Below are positions 47,303 through 58,804 of a DNA stretch of 64,000 nt, piece by piece. This DNA is from Xenophilus arseniciresistens. GTDB lineage: Bacteria; Pseudomonadota; Gammaproteobacteria; Burkholderiales; Burkholderiaceae_C. The stretch covers positions 744,001 to 808,000 of the forward strand of contig NZ_JAQIPB010000002.1 in assembly GCF_028023875.1 (NCBI RefSeq), written 5' to 3'. How positions within the stretch are numbered: position 1 is the stretch's first letter; each line of letters starts with the position of its first letter. A program made the position numbers and the translations under genes. The notes under the pieces were generated by a model, which worked only from the letters and a program-made list of their open reading frames with translations, searched no databases and was not told the DNA's origin.

Positions 47303-49903
47303 CTACGGCGGGCCTGCGGCTGCCGCCGGACGGTGCTGCCAGTAGCGCGGCGCCTGCTGGCGCTCGCACTGCAGGGCCTGCGGCTGCCCGCTGCGCCAGC
47401 GGGCCGCGCCGCAGTGGGGCGTGTCGGCCAGAACGATGCTGCGCGCGCGGTAGCGCGCCACCACCTCCGGCGCCGGGTGGCCGAAGCGGTTGCGCCAGCC
47501 GGCCTGCACCAGCGCCAGGCGCGGCGCCACGGCCTCGAGCAGGGCATCGCTCGACGAGGTCTTGCTGCCATGGTGCGGCACCAGCAGCAGGTCGGCGTGC
47601 AACGGCCGTCCCGCCTCCTGGCTGCGCCAGACCAGCGCCAGTTCCTGCAGCCGCTCGATGTCGCCGGCCAGCAGCACGGCCGCGCGGCCGTTGCTCACGC
47701 GCAGCACGCACGACAGCGTGTTCGGCCTGGCCCCCAGGTGCGCGTAGTCGAAGGGCTGCGGATGCAGCAGCTCGAAGCGCACGCCATCCCATTCCCAGCG
47801 CTGGCCGGCTTCGCAGCGCGTGGCCGGGCGCAGCGCCTGCAGCGGGTGGCCGGGCTCGAGCGAGCCCAGCACCTGCATCTGCGGCTGCGTGGCCAGCAGG
47901 GCGGCGGTGCCGCCGGTGTGGTCGCTGTCGCGGTGGCTCAGCACCAGGATGTCGGGGCGCTCGCCCAAGGCGCGCAGCAGCGGCACCAGCACGCGATGGC
48001 CGGCATCGCTCTCCAGGCTGTAGCGCGGGCCGGCGTCGTAGACCAGGCTGTGGCGGGCGGTGCGCAGCAGCAGCGCGTTGCCCTGCCCCACGTCGGCGGC
48101 CAGCAGGTCGAATTCGCCTTCAGGCGGGCGCAGCGGCTGCCACAGCAACACCGGCAGCATCAGGGGCAGGCCCCACAGCCGCAGCGCCCAGGGCAGGCGC
48201 ATGGCCAGCAGCAGGCCGCCCAGCACGCCCGCCACGCCAGCCCACAGCGGCGCCGCGGCCACGCTCCAGGTGGCCAGGGGCCAGGCCGCCAGCCAGGCCA
48301 GGGCCGTGCCCAGCGCGCGCACGGCCAGGGCCGCCGCGTCCCACAGCACGGGCAGCGCCAGCCCCAGCATCGCCAGCGGCGTGACCACCAGCGTGACCCA
48401 GGGGATGGCCGCCAGGTTGGCGACAAAGCCCACCACCGACACCTGCTGGAACAGCAGCAGGCTCAAGGGCGTGAGCGCCACCGTGACCACCCCCTGCTCG
48501 CGCAGCAGGCGCAGCGCCTGGCGGCCCAGGCGGCGGGCCGTGCCGGGCTGCAGTTCATGCGGGGCCGCGACCCGGCCCGCATCGCTGGCGAACAGCACGC
48601 CCACGGCCACGAAGCTGAGCCAGAAGCCCGGCTGCAGCAGGGCCCATGGGTCCAGCGCCGTCACCGCCGCGCACACCGTCAGCCACACGAAGGGCCAGGG
48701 CCATTGGCGCGCGCCGCTGCGCAGCAGCGTCACCAGCGCCAGCATGCAGACCGTGCGCTGCGCCGGCACGCCCCAGCCGCTGAACAGCGCATAGGCCGCG
48801 GCCAGCAGCACGCCGCCGGCCAGCGCCGCCTGCGGCGCGGGGCGCCACAGCATCAGCGCGCTGCTGCGCCGCCAGAGCAGGCCCACCAGCGCCGCGGCCA
48901 GCCAGGCCAGCATGGTGATGTGCAGGCCCGAGATGCTCATCAGATGCGCCACGCCGGTGGTGCGAAAGACGTCCCAGTCGGCGCGCTCGATGGCCGCCTG
49001 GTCGCCCGTGACCAGGGCCGCCACCACGCCGAGCGCGCGCGCCCGGGCCGGGTCCTCGGGCATGGCCTGGGCGCGGGCCAGGATCGCATCGCGCACCGCC
49101 TCGCGGGCCCGCTCCACGGGATGGCGCCAGGTCTGGCCCGCGGAGGATGGCGGCGCACGGCGATCGGCGCTGCGCACATGGCCGGTGGCCTGCACGCCCT
49201 GCTCCCACAGCCACAGCTCGTGGTCGAAGCCATGCGGGTTGCGGCTGCCATGCGGCGCCTTCAGCCGCACGATGAACTGCCAGCGCTCGCCCGCATGCAG
49301 CGCCACCGCCGGCTGCTGCGCGGCAGGCAGGGGCGTGGGCGACTGGGCCCAGCTGCCCTCGGCATACCAGCTCAGCGCCACGCGTGCGGGCGTGTCGACA
49401 GGCGTGCCCGGCCCCGCGCCGCCCTCGGCGGGCAGCAGGCGCACGCTCTCCAGCTCGAACTCGAAGCGCAGCCCCGTGTCGTGGCGCTGGGGCATCTGCG
49501 CGACCACGCCGCTGACGAGCAGATCGCGCCCTTCCAGCGCGGGCGCCAGCGCGCGGGCCTCGAAGTGCGCGGCCCGCAGGCCGGTCTGCGCAGCCCCCAG
49601 CAGCGCGCCCGCGGCCAGGGCCAGGGCCAGGGCCAGCGCCACGAGCAGCGAACGCGCAGGCTTGCTCCCGCGCCCCAGCACCAACAGCAGCACAAGGCTC
49701 CCACCCGCCAGCGCCAGGGCGCCATAGGCCCACAGCGGCCACAGCCGCGGCTGCTGCAGCTGCACCGCCGTGCCCGCCAGGCTGCCGGCCAGCAGCGCGA
49801 AGAAGAAGGCGGCCGTGGCGCCGCGCCCGCGGGCACCGGCCGGCGGCGCCCGCAGCCCTCCTCCGGCCGGGCCATGGCCCGGCTGCAGTCGCGTTTGCGT
49901 CAT
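47303..49903 (-). CDS. comEC: DNA internalisation competence protein ComEC/Rec2
   Basis: An 866-residue polytopic protein. The N-terminal DUF4131 region (residues 30-230) is followed by the competence domain with helices and AHLMSISGLHITMLAWL, and a C-terminal metallo-beta-lactamase-like domain with LAADVGQGNALLL, VLSHRDSDHTGG and LLVPHHGSKTSSS. It forms the inner-membrane DNA channel in natural transformation. AGGGAG lies 4 nt before the ATG at 49903. The end of the gene meets a truncated repeat copy, so the last residues may be altered. It is divergent from the DUF2126 gene. Confidence 0.93.
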   Translation of the reverse strand: MTQTRLQPGHGPAGGGLRAPPAGARGRGATAAFFFALLAGSLAGTAVQLQQPRLWPLWAYGALALAGGSLVLLLVLGRGSKPARSLLVALALALALAAGALLGAAQTGLRAAHFEARALAPALEGRDLLVSGVVAQMPQRHDTGLRFEFELESVRLLPAEGGAGPGTPVDTPARVALSWYAEGSWAQSPTPLPAAQQPAVALHAGERWQFIVRLKAPHGSRNPHGFDHELWLWEQGVQATGHVRSADRRAPPSSAGQTWRHPVERAREAVRDAILARAQAMPEDPARARALGVVAALVTGDQAAIERADWDVFRTTGVAHLMSISGLHITMLAWLAAALVGLLWRRSSALMLWRPAPQAALAGGVLLAAAYALFSGWGVPAQRTVCMLALVTLLRSGARQWPWPFVWLTVCAAVTALDPWALLQPGFWLSFVAVGVLFASDAGRVAAPHELQPGTARRLGRQALRLLREQGVVTVALTPLSLLLFQQVSVVGFVANLAAIPWVTLVVTPLAMLGLALPVLWDAAALAVRALGTALAWLAAWPLATWSVAAAPLWAGVAGVLGGLLLAMRLPWALRLWGLPLMLPVLLWQPLRPPEGEFDLLAADVGQGNALLLRTARHSLVYDAGPRYSLESDAGHRVLVPLLRALGERPDILVLSHRDSDHTGGTAALLATQPQMQVLGSLEPGHPLQALRPATRCEAGQRWEWDGVRFELLHPQPFDYAHLGARPNTLSCVLRVSNGRAAVLLAGDIERLQELALVWRSQEAGRPLHADLLLVPHHGSKTSSSDALLEAVAPRLALVQAGWRNRFGHPAPEVVARYRARSIVLADTPHCGAARWRSGQPQALQCERQQAPRYWQHRPAAAAGPP

Positions 49904-50065
49904 CAAACTCCCTGAAGATGCAGCGCCAGGGGCCGCGGCCGGGCGGGCGGGCAGCCCGGCGCGATGGCGCATTCCTTGCTTTTCTTCTCGGCTAGTATGG
50001 CGTCAACAGGTGCTGTTCACACCTGCGCCAGCCCAGCAAAAAAAGACTCGCCGCACAAAACGCAC

Positions 50066-53000
50066 ATGTCCATCCACGCTGCACTTCACCACGTCACCCA
50101 CTACCAGTACGACCGGCCGGTGCAACTGGGCCCGCAGGTGGTCCGACTGCGGCCGGCGCCGCATTGCCGCAGCAACATCGTGTCGTATTCGCTGCGCGTG
50201 GAGCCCGGCGAGCACTTCGTCAACTGGCAGCAGGACCCCTTCGCCAACTACCAGGCGCGGCTGGTCTTCCCCAAAAAGACCACGGCCTTCAAGGTCACGG
50301 TGGACCTCGTGGTCGAAATGGCGGTCTACAACCCCTTCGACTTCTTCCTCGAGCCGCATGCCGAGAACTTCCCGTTCAGGTACACGGAAGAACAGGCCGA
50401 GGAACTGGCGCCCTACCTGGTGGCCGAGCCCGCCACGCCACGGGTGCAGGCCTACCTCGACAAGATCGACCGCAGCGAACAGCGCACCATCGACTTCCTC
50501 GTGAAGATCAACCAGCAGGTGCAGCAGGACGTGCGCTACCTGATCCGCATGGAGCCCGGCGTGCAGACGCCGGAGCAGACGCTGGAAAACGCCTCGGGCT
50601 CCTGCCGCGACTCGGGCTGGCTGCTGGTGCAGCTGCTGCGCCACATGGGGCTGGCCGCGCGCTTTGTCTCGGGCTATCTGATCCAGCTCACGCCCGACGT
50701 GAAATCGCTCGACGGCCCCAGCGGCACCGAAGTGGACTTCACCGACCTGCACGCCTGGTGCGAGGTCTACCTGCCCGGCGCCGGCTGGATCGGGCTGGAC
50801 GCCACCTCGGGCCTGCTGGCCGGCGAAGGCCACATCCCGCTGGCCTGCACGCCCACGCCCAGCAGCGCCGCGCCCATCGAGGGCCTGATCGACGAGGCCG
50901 AGGTGGAGTTCGGCCACGAGATGAAGGTCACGCGCGTGTACGAATCGCCGCGCGTCACCAAGCCCTACACCGAAGACCAGTGGGCGCAGGTGCTGGCCCT
51001 GGGCGAGGCCGTGGATGCGCGCCTGGCCGCGGGCGACGTGCGCCTGACCATGGGCGGCGAGCCCACCTATGTGGCCAACAGCGACCGCGATGCGCCCGAA
51101 TGGAACACCGATGCGCTGGGCCCCACCAAGCGCAACTACGCGACCGAGCTGGTGCACCGCCTGCGCGAGCAGTACGGCCAGGGCGGCTTCCTGCATTTCG
51201 GCCAAGGCAAGTGGTACCCGGGCGAGCAGTTGCCGCGCTGGGCGCTGTCGATCTTCTGGCGCGCCGACGGCCAGCCGATCTGGCGCAACCCGGCCCTGTT
51301 CGCCGACGAATCCAAGCCCGCCAATTACACGGCCGTGGACGCGCAGCACTTCACGGCGCATCTGGCGCGCAAGCTGGGGCTGACCGATGAGTTCGTGCAG
51401 CCCGGCTACGAAGACGTGTACTACTACCTCTGGCGTGAACGCCGGCTGCCCGTCAACGTGGACCCCTTCGATTCGCGGCTGGACGACGAACTCGAGCGCG
51501 CCCGCCTGCGCCGCGTGTTCACGCAAAAGCTCGATTCGGTCATCGGCTACGTGCTGCCGCTGGAGCCCAGCTCCAACGCCACCGGCAACCCGGGCCTGGC
51601 GGGCCCGCGCTGGAAGACCGGCCCCTGGTTCCTGCGCGACGACCGGCTGTACCTGATCCCGGGCGATTCGCCCATGGGCTATCGCCTGCCGCTGGACTCG
51701 CAACCCTGGACGGCCAAGGGCGACTTCCCCTACCTGATCGAGCGGGACCCGAACGCGCCGCAGACCGGCCTGCCCGCGGCGGCTGATTTCCGCCAGCGCT
51801 ATGGCCAGACGCTGGTGCCGGGTGCCGGCCATGGTGCAGCAGGCAGTGCAGACCGCAGCGACGTGCCCTATGCCTTCGGCGCGTCGGCCCACCCGGCCGC
51901 CGCGCTGCGCATGCAGCACCCGGGCCGGGCGAGCACCCCACCGCTGCCCGAAGCCGACGAGAACACGCGCTTTCCCAACCGCTTCCAGTCGGCCCACTGG
52001 ATCACGCGCACGGCCCTTTGCGTGGAAGCGCGCGACCCGCGCCGCGCCAACGGCCCGGCGGCGGAAAAGGTGGGCACGGCCTCGGGCATTCTTTATGTCT
52101 TCATGCCGCCGCTGGCCTTTCTGGAGGACTACCTCGATCTGCTGGCCGCCGTCGAAGCCACGGCCGAAGAAACGCAGATGCAGATCGTGCTGGAAGGCTA
52201 TCCGCCGCCGCGCGATTCGCGCCTGAAACTGCTGGCCGTCACGCCCGACCCGGGCGTGATCGAGGTCAACATCCACCCGGCCCACAGCTGGGGCGAGCTG
52301 GTCGAGCACACCGAGTTCCTCTACGACGCGGCCTTCCAGACGCGCCTGACGGCCGAGAAGTTCATGACCGACGGGCGCCACACCGGCACCGGCGGCGGCA
52401 ACCACTTCGTGCTGGGCGGCGCCACGCCCACCGACAGCCCCTTCCTGCGCCGGCCCGAAGTGCTGGCCAGCCTGCTGCTGTACTGGCACAACCATCCCTC
52501 GCTGTCCTATCTGTTCTCGGGCCTGTTCATCGGCCCCACCAGCCAGGCACCGCGCGTGGACGAGGCGCGCAACGACCAGGTCTACGAGCTGGAAATCGCG
52601 CTCAAGGAGATTGCGAAGAACCGCGAGATCTACGGCCAGAGCATGCCGCCCTGGCTGGTAGATAGAACGCTGCGCAACATCCTGATCGATGTCACGGGCA
52701 ACACGCACCGCAGCGAGTTCAGCATCGACAAGCTCTACTCGCCCGACAGCGCCACCGGCCGCCTGGGCCTGCTGGAGCTGCGCGCCTTCGAGATGCCGCC
52801 GCATGCGCGCATGAGCATCGTGCAGCAGTTGCTGCTGCGTGCGCTGGTCGCGCGCTTCTGGGATGAGCCCTACGCGGCGCCCGCTACGCGCTGGGGCACC
52901 GAGCTGCATGACCGCTTCCTGCTGCCCACCTTCATCCGGATGGACTTCGAGGACGTGATCGCCGAGATGCGCCAGGCCGGCTTTGCCTTTGAGAGCGAAT

Positions 53001-53575
53001 GGTTCGCGCCGCATCTCGAATTCCGCTTCCCGCTGGTGGGCCAGGTGCAGGCCATGGGCGTGGCGCTGAGCCTGCGCAACGCGCTGGAGCCCTGGCACGT
53101 GATGGGCGAGGAAGGCGCGCCCGGCGGCACCGTGCGCTACGTGGATTCATCGCTGGAGCGCATCGAGGTGCGCGTCACGGGCCTGAACCAGAGCCGCTAC
53201 GTGGTCACCGTCAACGGCCAGGTGCTGCCGCTGCAGCCCACGGGCGTGGCCGGCGAATACGTGGCCGGCGTGCGCTACAAGGCCTGGAACCCGCCTTCCG
53301 CGCTGCACCCCACCATCTACCCGCATGCGCCGCTGACCTTCGACATCGTCGACACCTGGATGAAGCGCTCGCTGGGCGGCTGCCAGTACCACGTGGCGCA
53401 CCCGGGCGGGCGCAACTACACGACCTTCCCGGTCAACGCCTACGAGGCCGAGAGCCGCCGCCTCGCGCGCTTCTCGCGCATGGGCCACACGCCGGGCCTG
53501 CTGCGCACGCCGCCGGCCAACATCGAAGTGACGGGCAGCCGCGAGTTCCCCTTCACCCTCGATCTGCGCCGATGA
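50066..53575 (+). CDS. Transglutaminase-DUF2126 protein
   Basis: An 1169-residue protein. The N-terminal transglutaminase domain has a beta lead-in ([19 protein letters not shown]), then Cys180 in [19 protein letters not shown], His229 in DLHAWCEVY and Asp245 in GLDATSG, a complete triad. From about residue 300 to the end is the DUF2126 domain, with [11 protein letters not shown] and later [17 protein letters not shown] and LEWxAP-like blocks. It probably cleaves or joins peptides made by the adjacent ATP-grasp protein. In-frame extension upstream of 50066 has no family similarity. Confidence 0.9.
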   Translation: MSIHAALHHVTHYQYDRPVQLGPQVVRLRPAPHCRSNIVSYSLRVEPGEHFVNWQQDPFANYQARLVFPKKTTAFKVTVDLVVEMAVYNPFDFFLEPHAENFPFRYTEEQAEELAPYLVAEPATPRVQAYLDKIDRSEQRTIDFLVKINQQVQQDVRYLIRMEPGVQTPEQTLENASGSCRDSGWLLVQLLRHMGLAARFVSGYLIQLTPDVKSLDGPSGTEVDFTDLHAWCEVYLPGAGWIGLDATSGLLAGEGHIPLACTPTPSSAAPIEGLIDEAEVEFGHEMKVTRVYESPRVTKPYTEDQWAQVLALGEAVDARLAAGDVRLTMGGEPTYVANSDRDAPEWNTDALGPTKRNYATELVHRLREQYGQGGFLHFGQGKWYPGEQLPRWALSIFWRADGQPIWRNPALFADESKPANYTAVDAQHFTAHLARKLGLTDEFVQPGYEDVYYYLWRERRLPVNVDPFDSRLDDELERARLRRVFTQKLDSVIGYVLPLEPSSNATGNPGLAGPRWKTGPWFLRDDRLYLIPGDSPMGYRLPLDSQPWTAKGDFPYLIERDPNAPQTGLPAAADFRQRYGQTLVPGAGHGAAGSADRSDVPYAFGASAHPAAALRMQHPGRASTPPLPEADENTRFPNRFQSAHWITRTALCVEARDPRRANGPAAEKVGTASGILYVFMPPLAFLEDYLDLLAAVEATAEETQMQIVLEGYPPPRDSRLKLLAVTPDPGVIEVNIHPAHSWGELVEHTEFLYDAAFQTRLTAEKFMTDGRHTGTGGGNHFVLGGATPTDSPFLRRPEVLASLLLYWHNHPSLSYLFSGLFIGPTSQAPRVDEARNDQVYELEIALKEIAKNREIYGQSMPPWLVDRTLRNILIDVTGNTHRSEFSIDKLYSPDSATGRLGLLELRAFEMPPHARMSIVQQLLLRALVARFWDEPYAAPATRWGTELHDRFLLPTFIRMDFEDVIAEMRQAGFAFESEWFAPHLEFRFPLVGQVQAMGVALSLRNALEPWHVMGEEGAPGGTVRYVDSSLERIEVRVTGLNQSRYVVTVNGQVLPLQPTGVAGEYVAGVRYKAWNPPSALHPTIYPHAPLTFDIVDTWMKRSLGGCQYHVAHPGGRNYTTFPVNAYEAESRRLARFSRMGHTPGLLRTPPANIEVTGSREFPFTLDLRR

Positions 53576-53728
53576 CGCGCACCGAAAAGATGCGGGGCAG
53601 CAGGCACCGTTCCTGCATGCCCGGCAGGCTTGAAACCCGTCGATCCTGCGCACTCCAAGGCCAGAAGTAAGCCTTTCGTACAACCCCTGCGAACGGGCCC
53701 GGGCCCAAGCGGCGACAATGCCGCCTCT

Positions 53729-56473
53729 GTGACCCCCCGCGAACAATCGCTTTTCGACCAAGATCCCGAGACCGCCGCATCGCCGGCGGCCTTTGCGTCT
53801 GCCCTTGCCCCTGCCGCGCGGCCGGGGCATTTCGACGAACTGCGCGGCGCGCCCACGCCGGTGCCCGAAGCCCCTCGCACGCCTGCTGCTGCGCCCGCCG
53901 CCGCGCCCGCGCTGCACGACGCTGCCCAGCCACCGGCCGCGACCGGCCAGCCCGCACCGGCGCCCGCCGAAGCGCCAGCCCCCCTGGCCGCGCCCTGGGC
54001 CGATTTCTTCGACACCCTGGGCCCCGAAGGCTTCGCCGACCTGCCGCGGCGCGCCGTGAGCCTGGAGCGGCAGATCCGCGACAACGGCGTCACCTACAAC
54101 GTCTATGCCGACAGCCATGGCCCGCAGCGGCCCTGGGCGCTGGACCTGTTTCCGCTGATCGTCTCGCCCGAGAGCTGGGCCCGCATCGAGGCCGGCGTGC
54201 TGCAGCGCACCCGGCTGCTGGACCGCGTGATGGCCGATGTCTACGGCCCGCAGCGGCTGCTGCGCGAAGGCCTGTTGCCGGCCGCGCTGGTGCGCGGGCA
54301 TCCGGGTTACCTGCGCGCCCTGCACGGTGTGAAGCCGCCCGGCGACACCTGGCTGCGCATCGCGGCCTTCGACCTCGCGCGCGGCCCCGACGGCCACTGG
54401 TGGGTGGTATCGCAGCGCACCCAGGCACCTTCGGGCCTGGGCTACCTGATCGAGAACCGGCTGGCCGTCTCGCGCCAGTTCCCCGAAGCCTTCGAGGCGC
54501 AGCACGTGCAGCGCCTGGCCGCCACCTACAGCGCCATGATGCAGGGGCTGCAGGCCATGTGCCCGGCCGGCACGCCGCCGCACATCGCGCTGCTCACGCC
54601 CGGCCCCTACAACGAAACCTACTTCGAGCACGTCTATCTGGCGCGCTACCTGGGCATCACGCTGGTCGAGGGCAACGACCTCACGGTGCGGGGCGACCGC
54701 CTGTACCTCAAGACGCTGCAGGGCCTGCGCCCCGTGCACGGGCTGATCAAGCGCGTGGACGATGCCTTCCTCGACCCGCTGGAGCTGCGCCCCGACTCCA
54801 CGCTGGGCGTGCCCGGGCTGCTGCAGGCCATCCGCGCGGGCAACGTGCTGGTGGCCAACACGCCGGGCTCGGCCTTTCTGGAATCGCCCGCGCTGCTGGG
54901 CTTCCTGCCCGCGCTGTCGCAGGCCCTGACGGGCGAGGCGCTGGAACTGCCCGCCCTGCCCACCTGGTGGTGCGGCGAGCGCGCGGCCATGGAGGCGGCC
55001 CTGCCCCAGCTGGCCGAATGCGCCATCAAGCCCACCTACCCGGGCTCGACCGCACACCCGAGCTTCGATGCCGCACTGGGCACGCAGATGGACCAGCGCC
55101 AGCTCGACGAATGGGCCGGCCGCATCATGCGCCGCAGCGATGCGCACACCGTGCAGCGCTACATGCCGCTGTCTCAGATGCCCACCTGGGCGCCCGACCT
55201 GGACGGCGCCGGCCGCATCGCACCGCGCTCGGTGCTGCTGCGCGTGTTCGCGCTCAACGACGGCCCGCAGTCCTGGCGCGTGCTGCCCGGCGGGCTGGCG
55301 CGGCTGGCCGGGCCCGATGCGCAGATCGCGTCCATGCAGCGCGGCGGCAGCAGTGCCGACGTGTGGGTGCAGACCCACGGCGAAGTGGACCGCACCTCGC
55401 TGATCGCGGCGCAGGCCACGCCGGCCTCGCTGGCGCGCCACCGCGCGCCCGTGACCAGCCGCGCGGCCGAGAACATGTTCTGGCTGGGCCGCTACACCGA
55501 GCGGGCCGAGAACACCCTGCGCCTGGCGCGCATGACGCTGGACAGCCTGGGCGGCGAGGACCAGGCCACGCCGGCCCTGGTGGGCTGGCTGCACGGCCTG
55601 GCGCAGCGCAACGCGCTGGTGCCCGAGGCCGTGCCCCAGGCCTCGCTGCTGCAGGAAGGCCCGCACGCGCTGCAGTCGCGCCGCGTGTTCGAGCGCGCAC
55701 TGATCGCCGAACTGGGCGACGTGCAGGGCGGGCGCAGCGTGGGCTTCAACCTGCGCTGCCTGCGCGAGGCCGCGGCCGCCGTGCGCGAGCGCCTCTCGCG
55801 CGAGCACTGGACGCACATCGAGCGCGCCGAGAACGAGTTCCTGCGCCGCACTGCCGAACAGGCCGGCGAAGGCGGCGAAGGCCGTTACGCGCTGGGCGCC
55901 ATCCAGCGCACGCTGGAAGGCGCGAGCATGCTGCTGGCGGCCATCACCGGCGCCCAGACCGACCGCATGACGCGCGACGACGCATGGCGCCTGCTGTCCA
56001 TCGGCCGGCACATCGAGCGCCTGGGCTTCCTGGCCCATGCGCTGTCCGAGGCGGTGGCCCACGGCGTGCTGGACGAAGCCAGCGGCTTCGAGGCCGTGGT
56101 CGCGCTGTTCGACAGCACCATCACCTTCCATGGCCGCTACCAGCAGCGGCGCGACATGGCGCCGCTGGTCGACCTGCTGGTGCTCGACGGCGACAACCCG
56201 CGCTCGCTGGCCTGGGTCACGCAGACGCTGCGCGGGCGCATCGCCAAACTGGCCGGCAGCGCGCCGGGCGAGCTGGCCGCGCTGTCGCATGCGCTGCCCG
56301 ATCCGGCCGGCTGGTCGATCGATACGCTGTGCGAAGTGCGTGAAGACGGCCGGCACGAAGCGCTGCTGGCGCTGCTGGACGCGCTGCAGCAGGCCGCCTG
56401 GCAGGTGTCGGACGCCATCGGCACGCGCTACTTCACGCTGACTTTCGAGCCGCTCAAACCCGTCGGGGTCTGA
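53729..56473 (+). CDS. ATP-grasp/alpha-E fusion protein
   Basis: A 914-residue protein. A Pro/Ala-rich N-terminus of about 90 residues leads to the circularly permuted ATP-grasp domain (roughly 100-560), with [35 protein letters not shown] and [17 protein letters not shown]. An alpha-E domain follows (about 570-900), opening [21 protein letters not shown] and containing [17 protein letters not shown]. It fuses what is split at 44617-47136. No ATG is in frame near the start: GTG at 53729 is the best choice, TTG at 53630 the alternative. It belongs with the two transglutaminase genes flanking it. Confidence 0.82.
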   Translation: MTPREQSLFDQDPETAASPAAFASALAPAARPGHFDELRGAPTPVPEAPRTPAAAPAAAPALHDAAQPPAATGQPAPAPAEAPAPLAAPWADFFDTLGPEGFADLPRRAVSLERQIRDNGVTYNVYADSHGPQRPWALDLFPLIVSPESWARIEAGVLQRTRLLDRVMADVYGPQRLLREGLLPAALVRGHPGYLRALHGVKPPGDTWLRIAAFDLARGPDGHWWVVSQRTQAPSGLGYLIENRLAVSRQFPEAFEAQHVQRLAATYSAMMQGLQAMCPAGTPPHIALLTPGPYNETYFEHVYLARYLGITLVEGNDLTVRGDRLYLKTLQGLRPVHGLIKRVDDAFLDPLELRPDSTLGVPGLLQAIRAGNVLVANTPGSAFLESPALLGFLPALSQALTGEALELPALPTWWCGERAAMEAALPQLAECAIKPTYPGSTAHPSFDAALGTQMDQRQLDEWAGRIMRRSDAHTVQRYMPLSQMPTWAPDLDGAGRIAPRSVLLRVFALNDGPQSWRVLPGGLARLAGPDAQIASMQRGGSSADVWVQTHGEVDRTSLIAAQATPASLARHRAPVTSRAAENMFWLGRYTERAENTLRLARMTLDSLGGEDQATPALVGWLHGLAQRNALVPEAVPQASLLQEGPHALQSRRVFERALIAELGDVQGGRSVGFNLRCLREAAAAVRERLSREHWTHIERAENEFLRRTAEQAGEGGEGRYALGAIQRTLEGASMLLAAITGAQTDRMTRDDAWRLLSIGRHIERLGFLAHALSEAVAHGVLDEASGFEAVVALFDSTITFHGRYQQRRDMAPLVDLLVLDGDNPRSLAWVTQTLRGRIAKLAGSAPGELAALSHALPDPAGWSIDTLCEVREDGRHEALLALLDALQQAAWQVSDAIGTRYFTLTFEPLKPVGV

Positions 56474-56491
56474 AGCCTCCCTCCTGAACCC

Positions 56492-57547
56492 ATGCTGCTG
56501 CTCGTCACCCACGAAACCCGCTATGACTACGCGCCGCCGGTCGCCACGGCGCAGCACATGGCCCACCTCAAGCCGCTGGTCACGGGCTCGCAGCAACTGC
56601 TGCGGCACGCGCTGCGCTTGCTGCCCGAGCCCGCGCAGCGCAGCGAGTCCATCGACATCTACGGCAACACGCGGGCCTTCTTCGCTTTTGAATCCACGCA
56701 CGAACAGCTGGTGGTGACGGCCGAGAGCGTGGTGCAGACGCAGGAGCCCGCCGTGCCGCCCGCGGCGCTGCGCGAGCAGCCCTGGGAGGCCGTGCGCGAA
56801 GCCTTCCGCTACCACAAGGGCCTGCACGACGATGCGGCCTCGGACTTCCTGTTCCCCTCCACCCATGTGCCGCTGCATGACGACTTCGTGGCCTATGCGC
56901 GCGCCAGCTTCACCCCCGGGCGGGCGCTGTTCGACGCCGCGCTGGACCTGACGCGTCGCATGTACGTGGACTTCGACTACGACAGCGGCAGCACCGAGAT
57001 CAACACCCCGGCCATCCAGGCGCTGGCCCAGCGCCGGGGTGTGTGCCAGGACTTCTCGCACATCCTCATCGCCTGCCTGCGCGGCCTGGGCCTGGCCGCG
57101 CGCTACGTCAGCGGCTATCTGCTCACGCAGCCGCCGCCGGGGCAGCCGCGGCTGATCGGCGCCGATGCGTCGCATGCCTGGGTGGAGCTGTACCTGCCGC
57201 CCGTGGCGCAGGCCGAGGGCGCGAGCGAGGGCGAGCCGCAGATGGGCGAATGGGTGGGCTTTTGCCCCACCAACGGCCGCCAGCCCGGCCAGGACTACGT
57301 GAAGCTGGCCGTGGGCCGGGACTTCGCCGATGTCTCGCCCATCCGCGGCATCCTGCATGGCGGCGCCAGCCATGTGCTGAAGGTGGCCGTGACCGTAATG
57401 CCTTTCGAGGAAATGAGCACGCAGCAGCAGCAGCAATGGCTGCCCGGCGCCCAGCCCCTGCCGCCGGCGCAACCCCGCTTCTCGCAGTTCCAGACCCAGC
57501 TGGGCCAGCAAGCCCCCGCCGCGCCCGGGGCCGGCCAACTGCGTTAG
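56492..57547 (+). CDS. Transglutaminase-family protein, Asp of the triad replaced by Cys
   Basis: A 351-residue protein. A beta-rich N-terminal domain (residues 5-100) precedes the transglutaminase-like core, with Cys185 in [11 protein letters not shown] and His228 in [10 protein letters not shown]. The usual third residue, Asp in G-F-D-P-T-N, is Cys258 in VGFCPTNGR, so the triad is incomplete. The C-terminus is Gln/Pro/Ala-rich. It begins 18 nt after the ATP-grasp/alpha-E gene and completes a three-gene set (DUF2126 protein, fusion, this one). Confidence 0.85.
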   Translation: MLLLVTHETRYDYAPPVATAQHMAHLKPLVTGSQQLLRHALRLLPEPAQRSESIDIYGNTRAFFAFESTHEQLVVTAESVVQTQEPAVPPAALREQPWEAVREAFRYHKGLHDDAASDFLFPSTHVPLHDDFVAYARASFTPGRALFDAALDLTRRMYVDFDYDSGSTEINTPAIQALAQRRGVCQDFSHILIACLRGLGLAARYVSGYLLTQPPPGQPRLIGADASHAWVELYLPPVAQAEGASEGEPQMGEWVGFCPTNGRQPGQDYVKLAVGRDFADVSPIRGILHGGASHVLKVAVTVMPFEEMSTQQQQQWLPGAQPLPPAQPRFSQFQTQLGQQAPAAPGAGQLR

Positions 57548-57581
57548 GCTGCGCGCTGCTTTTTTCCAAGGAGTTGTTTGC

Positions 57582-58040
57582 ATGAGCGTCTACGACCAGA
57601 TCAAGAAGCTGGGCATCGAGCTGCCCCCCGTGTCGGTGCCCGCGGCGGCCTATGTGCCCTTCGTGCGCACCGGCAATCTGGTGTTCCTCTCGGGCCACAT
57701 CGCCAAAAAGGACGGCAAGCCCTGGGTCGGCCAGCTGGGCGTGAACCTGCAGACCGCAGACGGCCAGGCCGCCGCGCGCGCCATCGCCATCGACCTGCTG
57801 GGCACGCTGCACGCGGCCGTGGGCGACCTCAACCAGGTCTCGCGCATCGTCAAGGTCATGAGCCTGGTCAATTCCGCGCCCACCTACACCGAGCAGCACC
57901 TGGTGACCAACGGCGCCAGCGAGCTGTTCGCCCAGGTCTTCGGCCCCGACAAGGGCGCGCATGCACGCAGCGCCTTCGGCGTGGCGCAGATCCCGCTGGG
58001 CGCCTGCGTCGAGATCGAGCTGATCGCCGAAGTGGCATGA
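57582..58040 (+). CDS. RidA-family protein
   Basis: A 152-residue RidA/YjgF/YER057c-type protein, slightly longer than RidA. It has [38 protein letters not shown], and [20 protein letters not shown] with the conserved Arg. True RidA deaminates reactive enamines; subgroup is uncertain. AAGGAG precedes the ATG. Its stop overlaps the SDR gene (ATGA), suggesting a joint role. Confidence 0.88.
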   Translation: MSVYDQIKKLGIELPPVSVPAAAYVPFVRTGNLVFLSGHIAKKDGKPWVGQLGVNLQTADGQAAARAIAIDLLGTLHAAVGDLNQVSRIVKVMSLVNSAPTYTEQHLVTNGASELFAQVFGPDKGAHARSAFGVAQIPLGACVEIELIAEVA

Positions 58041-58783
58041 GCGCCACCCGGCCGCCCGAAGGGTCCCCAGTGGATGGCCCGGCAGACGCGCGCGTCGCAC
58101 TCGTCACGGCCGGCGGCAGCGGCATGGGGGCCGCAGCCGTGCGCGCGCTGCATGCCGCGGGCTTCAACGTGGCCGTGCTGTCCTCCTCGGGCAAGGGCGA
58201 GGCCCTGGCCGCCGAGCTGGGCGGGCTGGGCATCACGGGCTCCAACCAGTCCGCGGCCGACCTGCAGCGCCTGGTCGACGGCGCCATGGCGCGCTGGGGC
58301 CGCATCGACGCGGTGGTCAACAGCGCCGGCCATGGCCCCAAGGGCGAGCTGCTGGCCATCAGCGACGCGCAATGGCTCTCGGGCATGGACTTCTACCTGA
58401 TGAACGTGGTGCGCATCGCGCGCCTGGTCACGCCCATCTTCCAGGCGCAGAACAGCGGCGCCATCGTCAACATCAGCACCTACGCCACCTTCGAGCCCGA
58501 AGCCGCCTTCCCCACCTCGGGCGTCTTCCGCGCCGGCCTGGCCGCCTTCACCAAGCTCTATGCCGACCGCTACGCGGCCGAAGGCATCCGCATGAACAAC
58601 GTGCTGCCCGGCTACATCGACAGCCTGCCCGAGAAGCAGGAGCGCCGCGCGCGCATTCCCATGGGCCGCTACGGCACATCGGCCGAAGTGGCCGATCTGA
58701 TCGTGTTCCTCGCCTCGGAAAAATCCAGCTACATCACGGGGCAGAACATCCGCATCGACGGAGGGATCACGCGCTCGGTGTGA
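58037..58783 (+). CDS. SDR-fold oxidoreductase with non-canonical active site
   Basis: A 248-residue short-chain dehydrogenase/reductase. The coenzyme motif is VTAGGSGMGAAAVRALH (residues 24-40). The NNAG-like motif reads VVNSAGHG. The catalytic Ser is in IVNISTYATFEPEAAF, but the Tyr-x3-Lys motif is absent: the segment reads FPTSGVFRAGL. The C-terminus IRIDGGITRSV is typical. The enzyme may be a non-classical SDR or have lost classical dehydrogenase chemistry. It starts in the RidA-type stop codon (ATGA) and is convergent with the Bug gene. Confidence 0.85.
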   Translation: MSATRPPEGSPVDGPADARVALVTAGGSGMGAAAVRALHAAGFNVAVLSSSGKGEALAAELGGLGITGSNQSAADLQRLVDGAMARWGRIDAVVNSAGHGPKGELLAISDAQWLSGMDFYLMNVVRIARLVTPIFQAQNSGAIVNISTYATFEPEAAFPTSGVFRAGLAAFTKLYADRYAAEGIRMNNVLPGYIDSLPEKQERRARIPMGRYGTSAEVADLIVFLASEKSSYITGQNIRIDGGITRSV

Positions 58784-58804
58784 AGGGCGGGCCTGCGGCC
58801 CCGC

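Noticed and set aside
50003-53098. Long open frame on the minus strand opposite the DUF2126 gene
   Set aside because: Antisense shadow of a real gene; composition is unlike a protein and no motifs are present.
53147-57583. Very long open frame on the minus strand, opposite the ATP-grasp/alpha-E and transglutaminase genes
   Set aside because: It has the Arg/Ala/Gly/His-rich composition of a high-GC antisense shadow, no family motifs and no ribosome-binding site, and it covers well-supported genes on the other strand.
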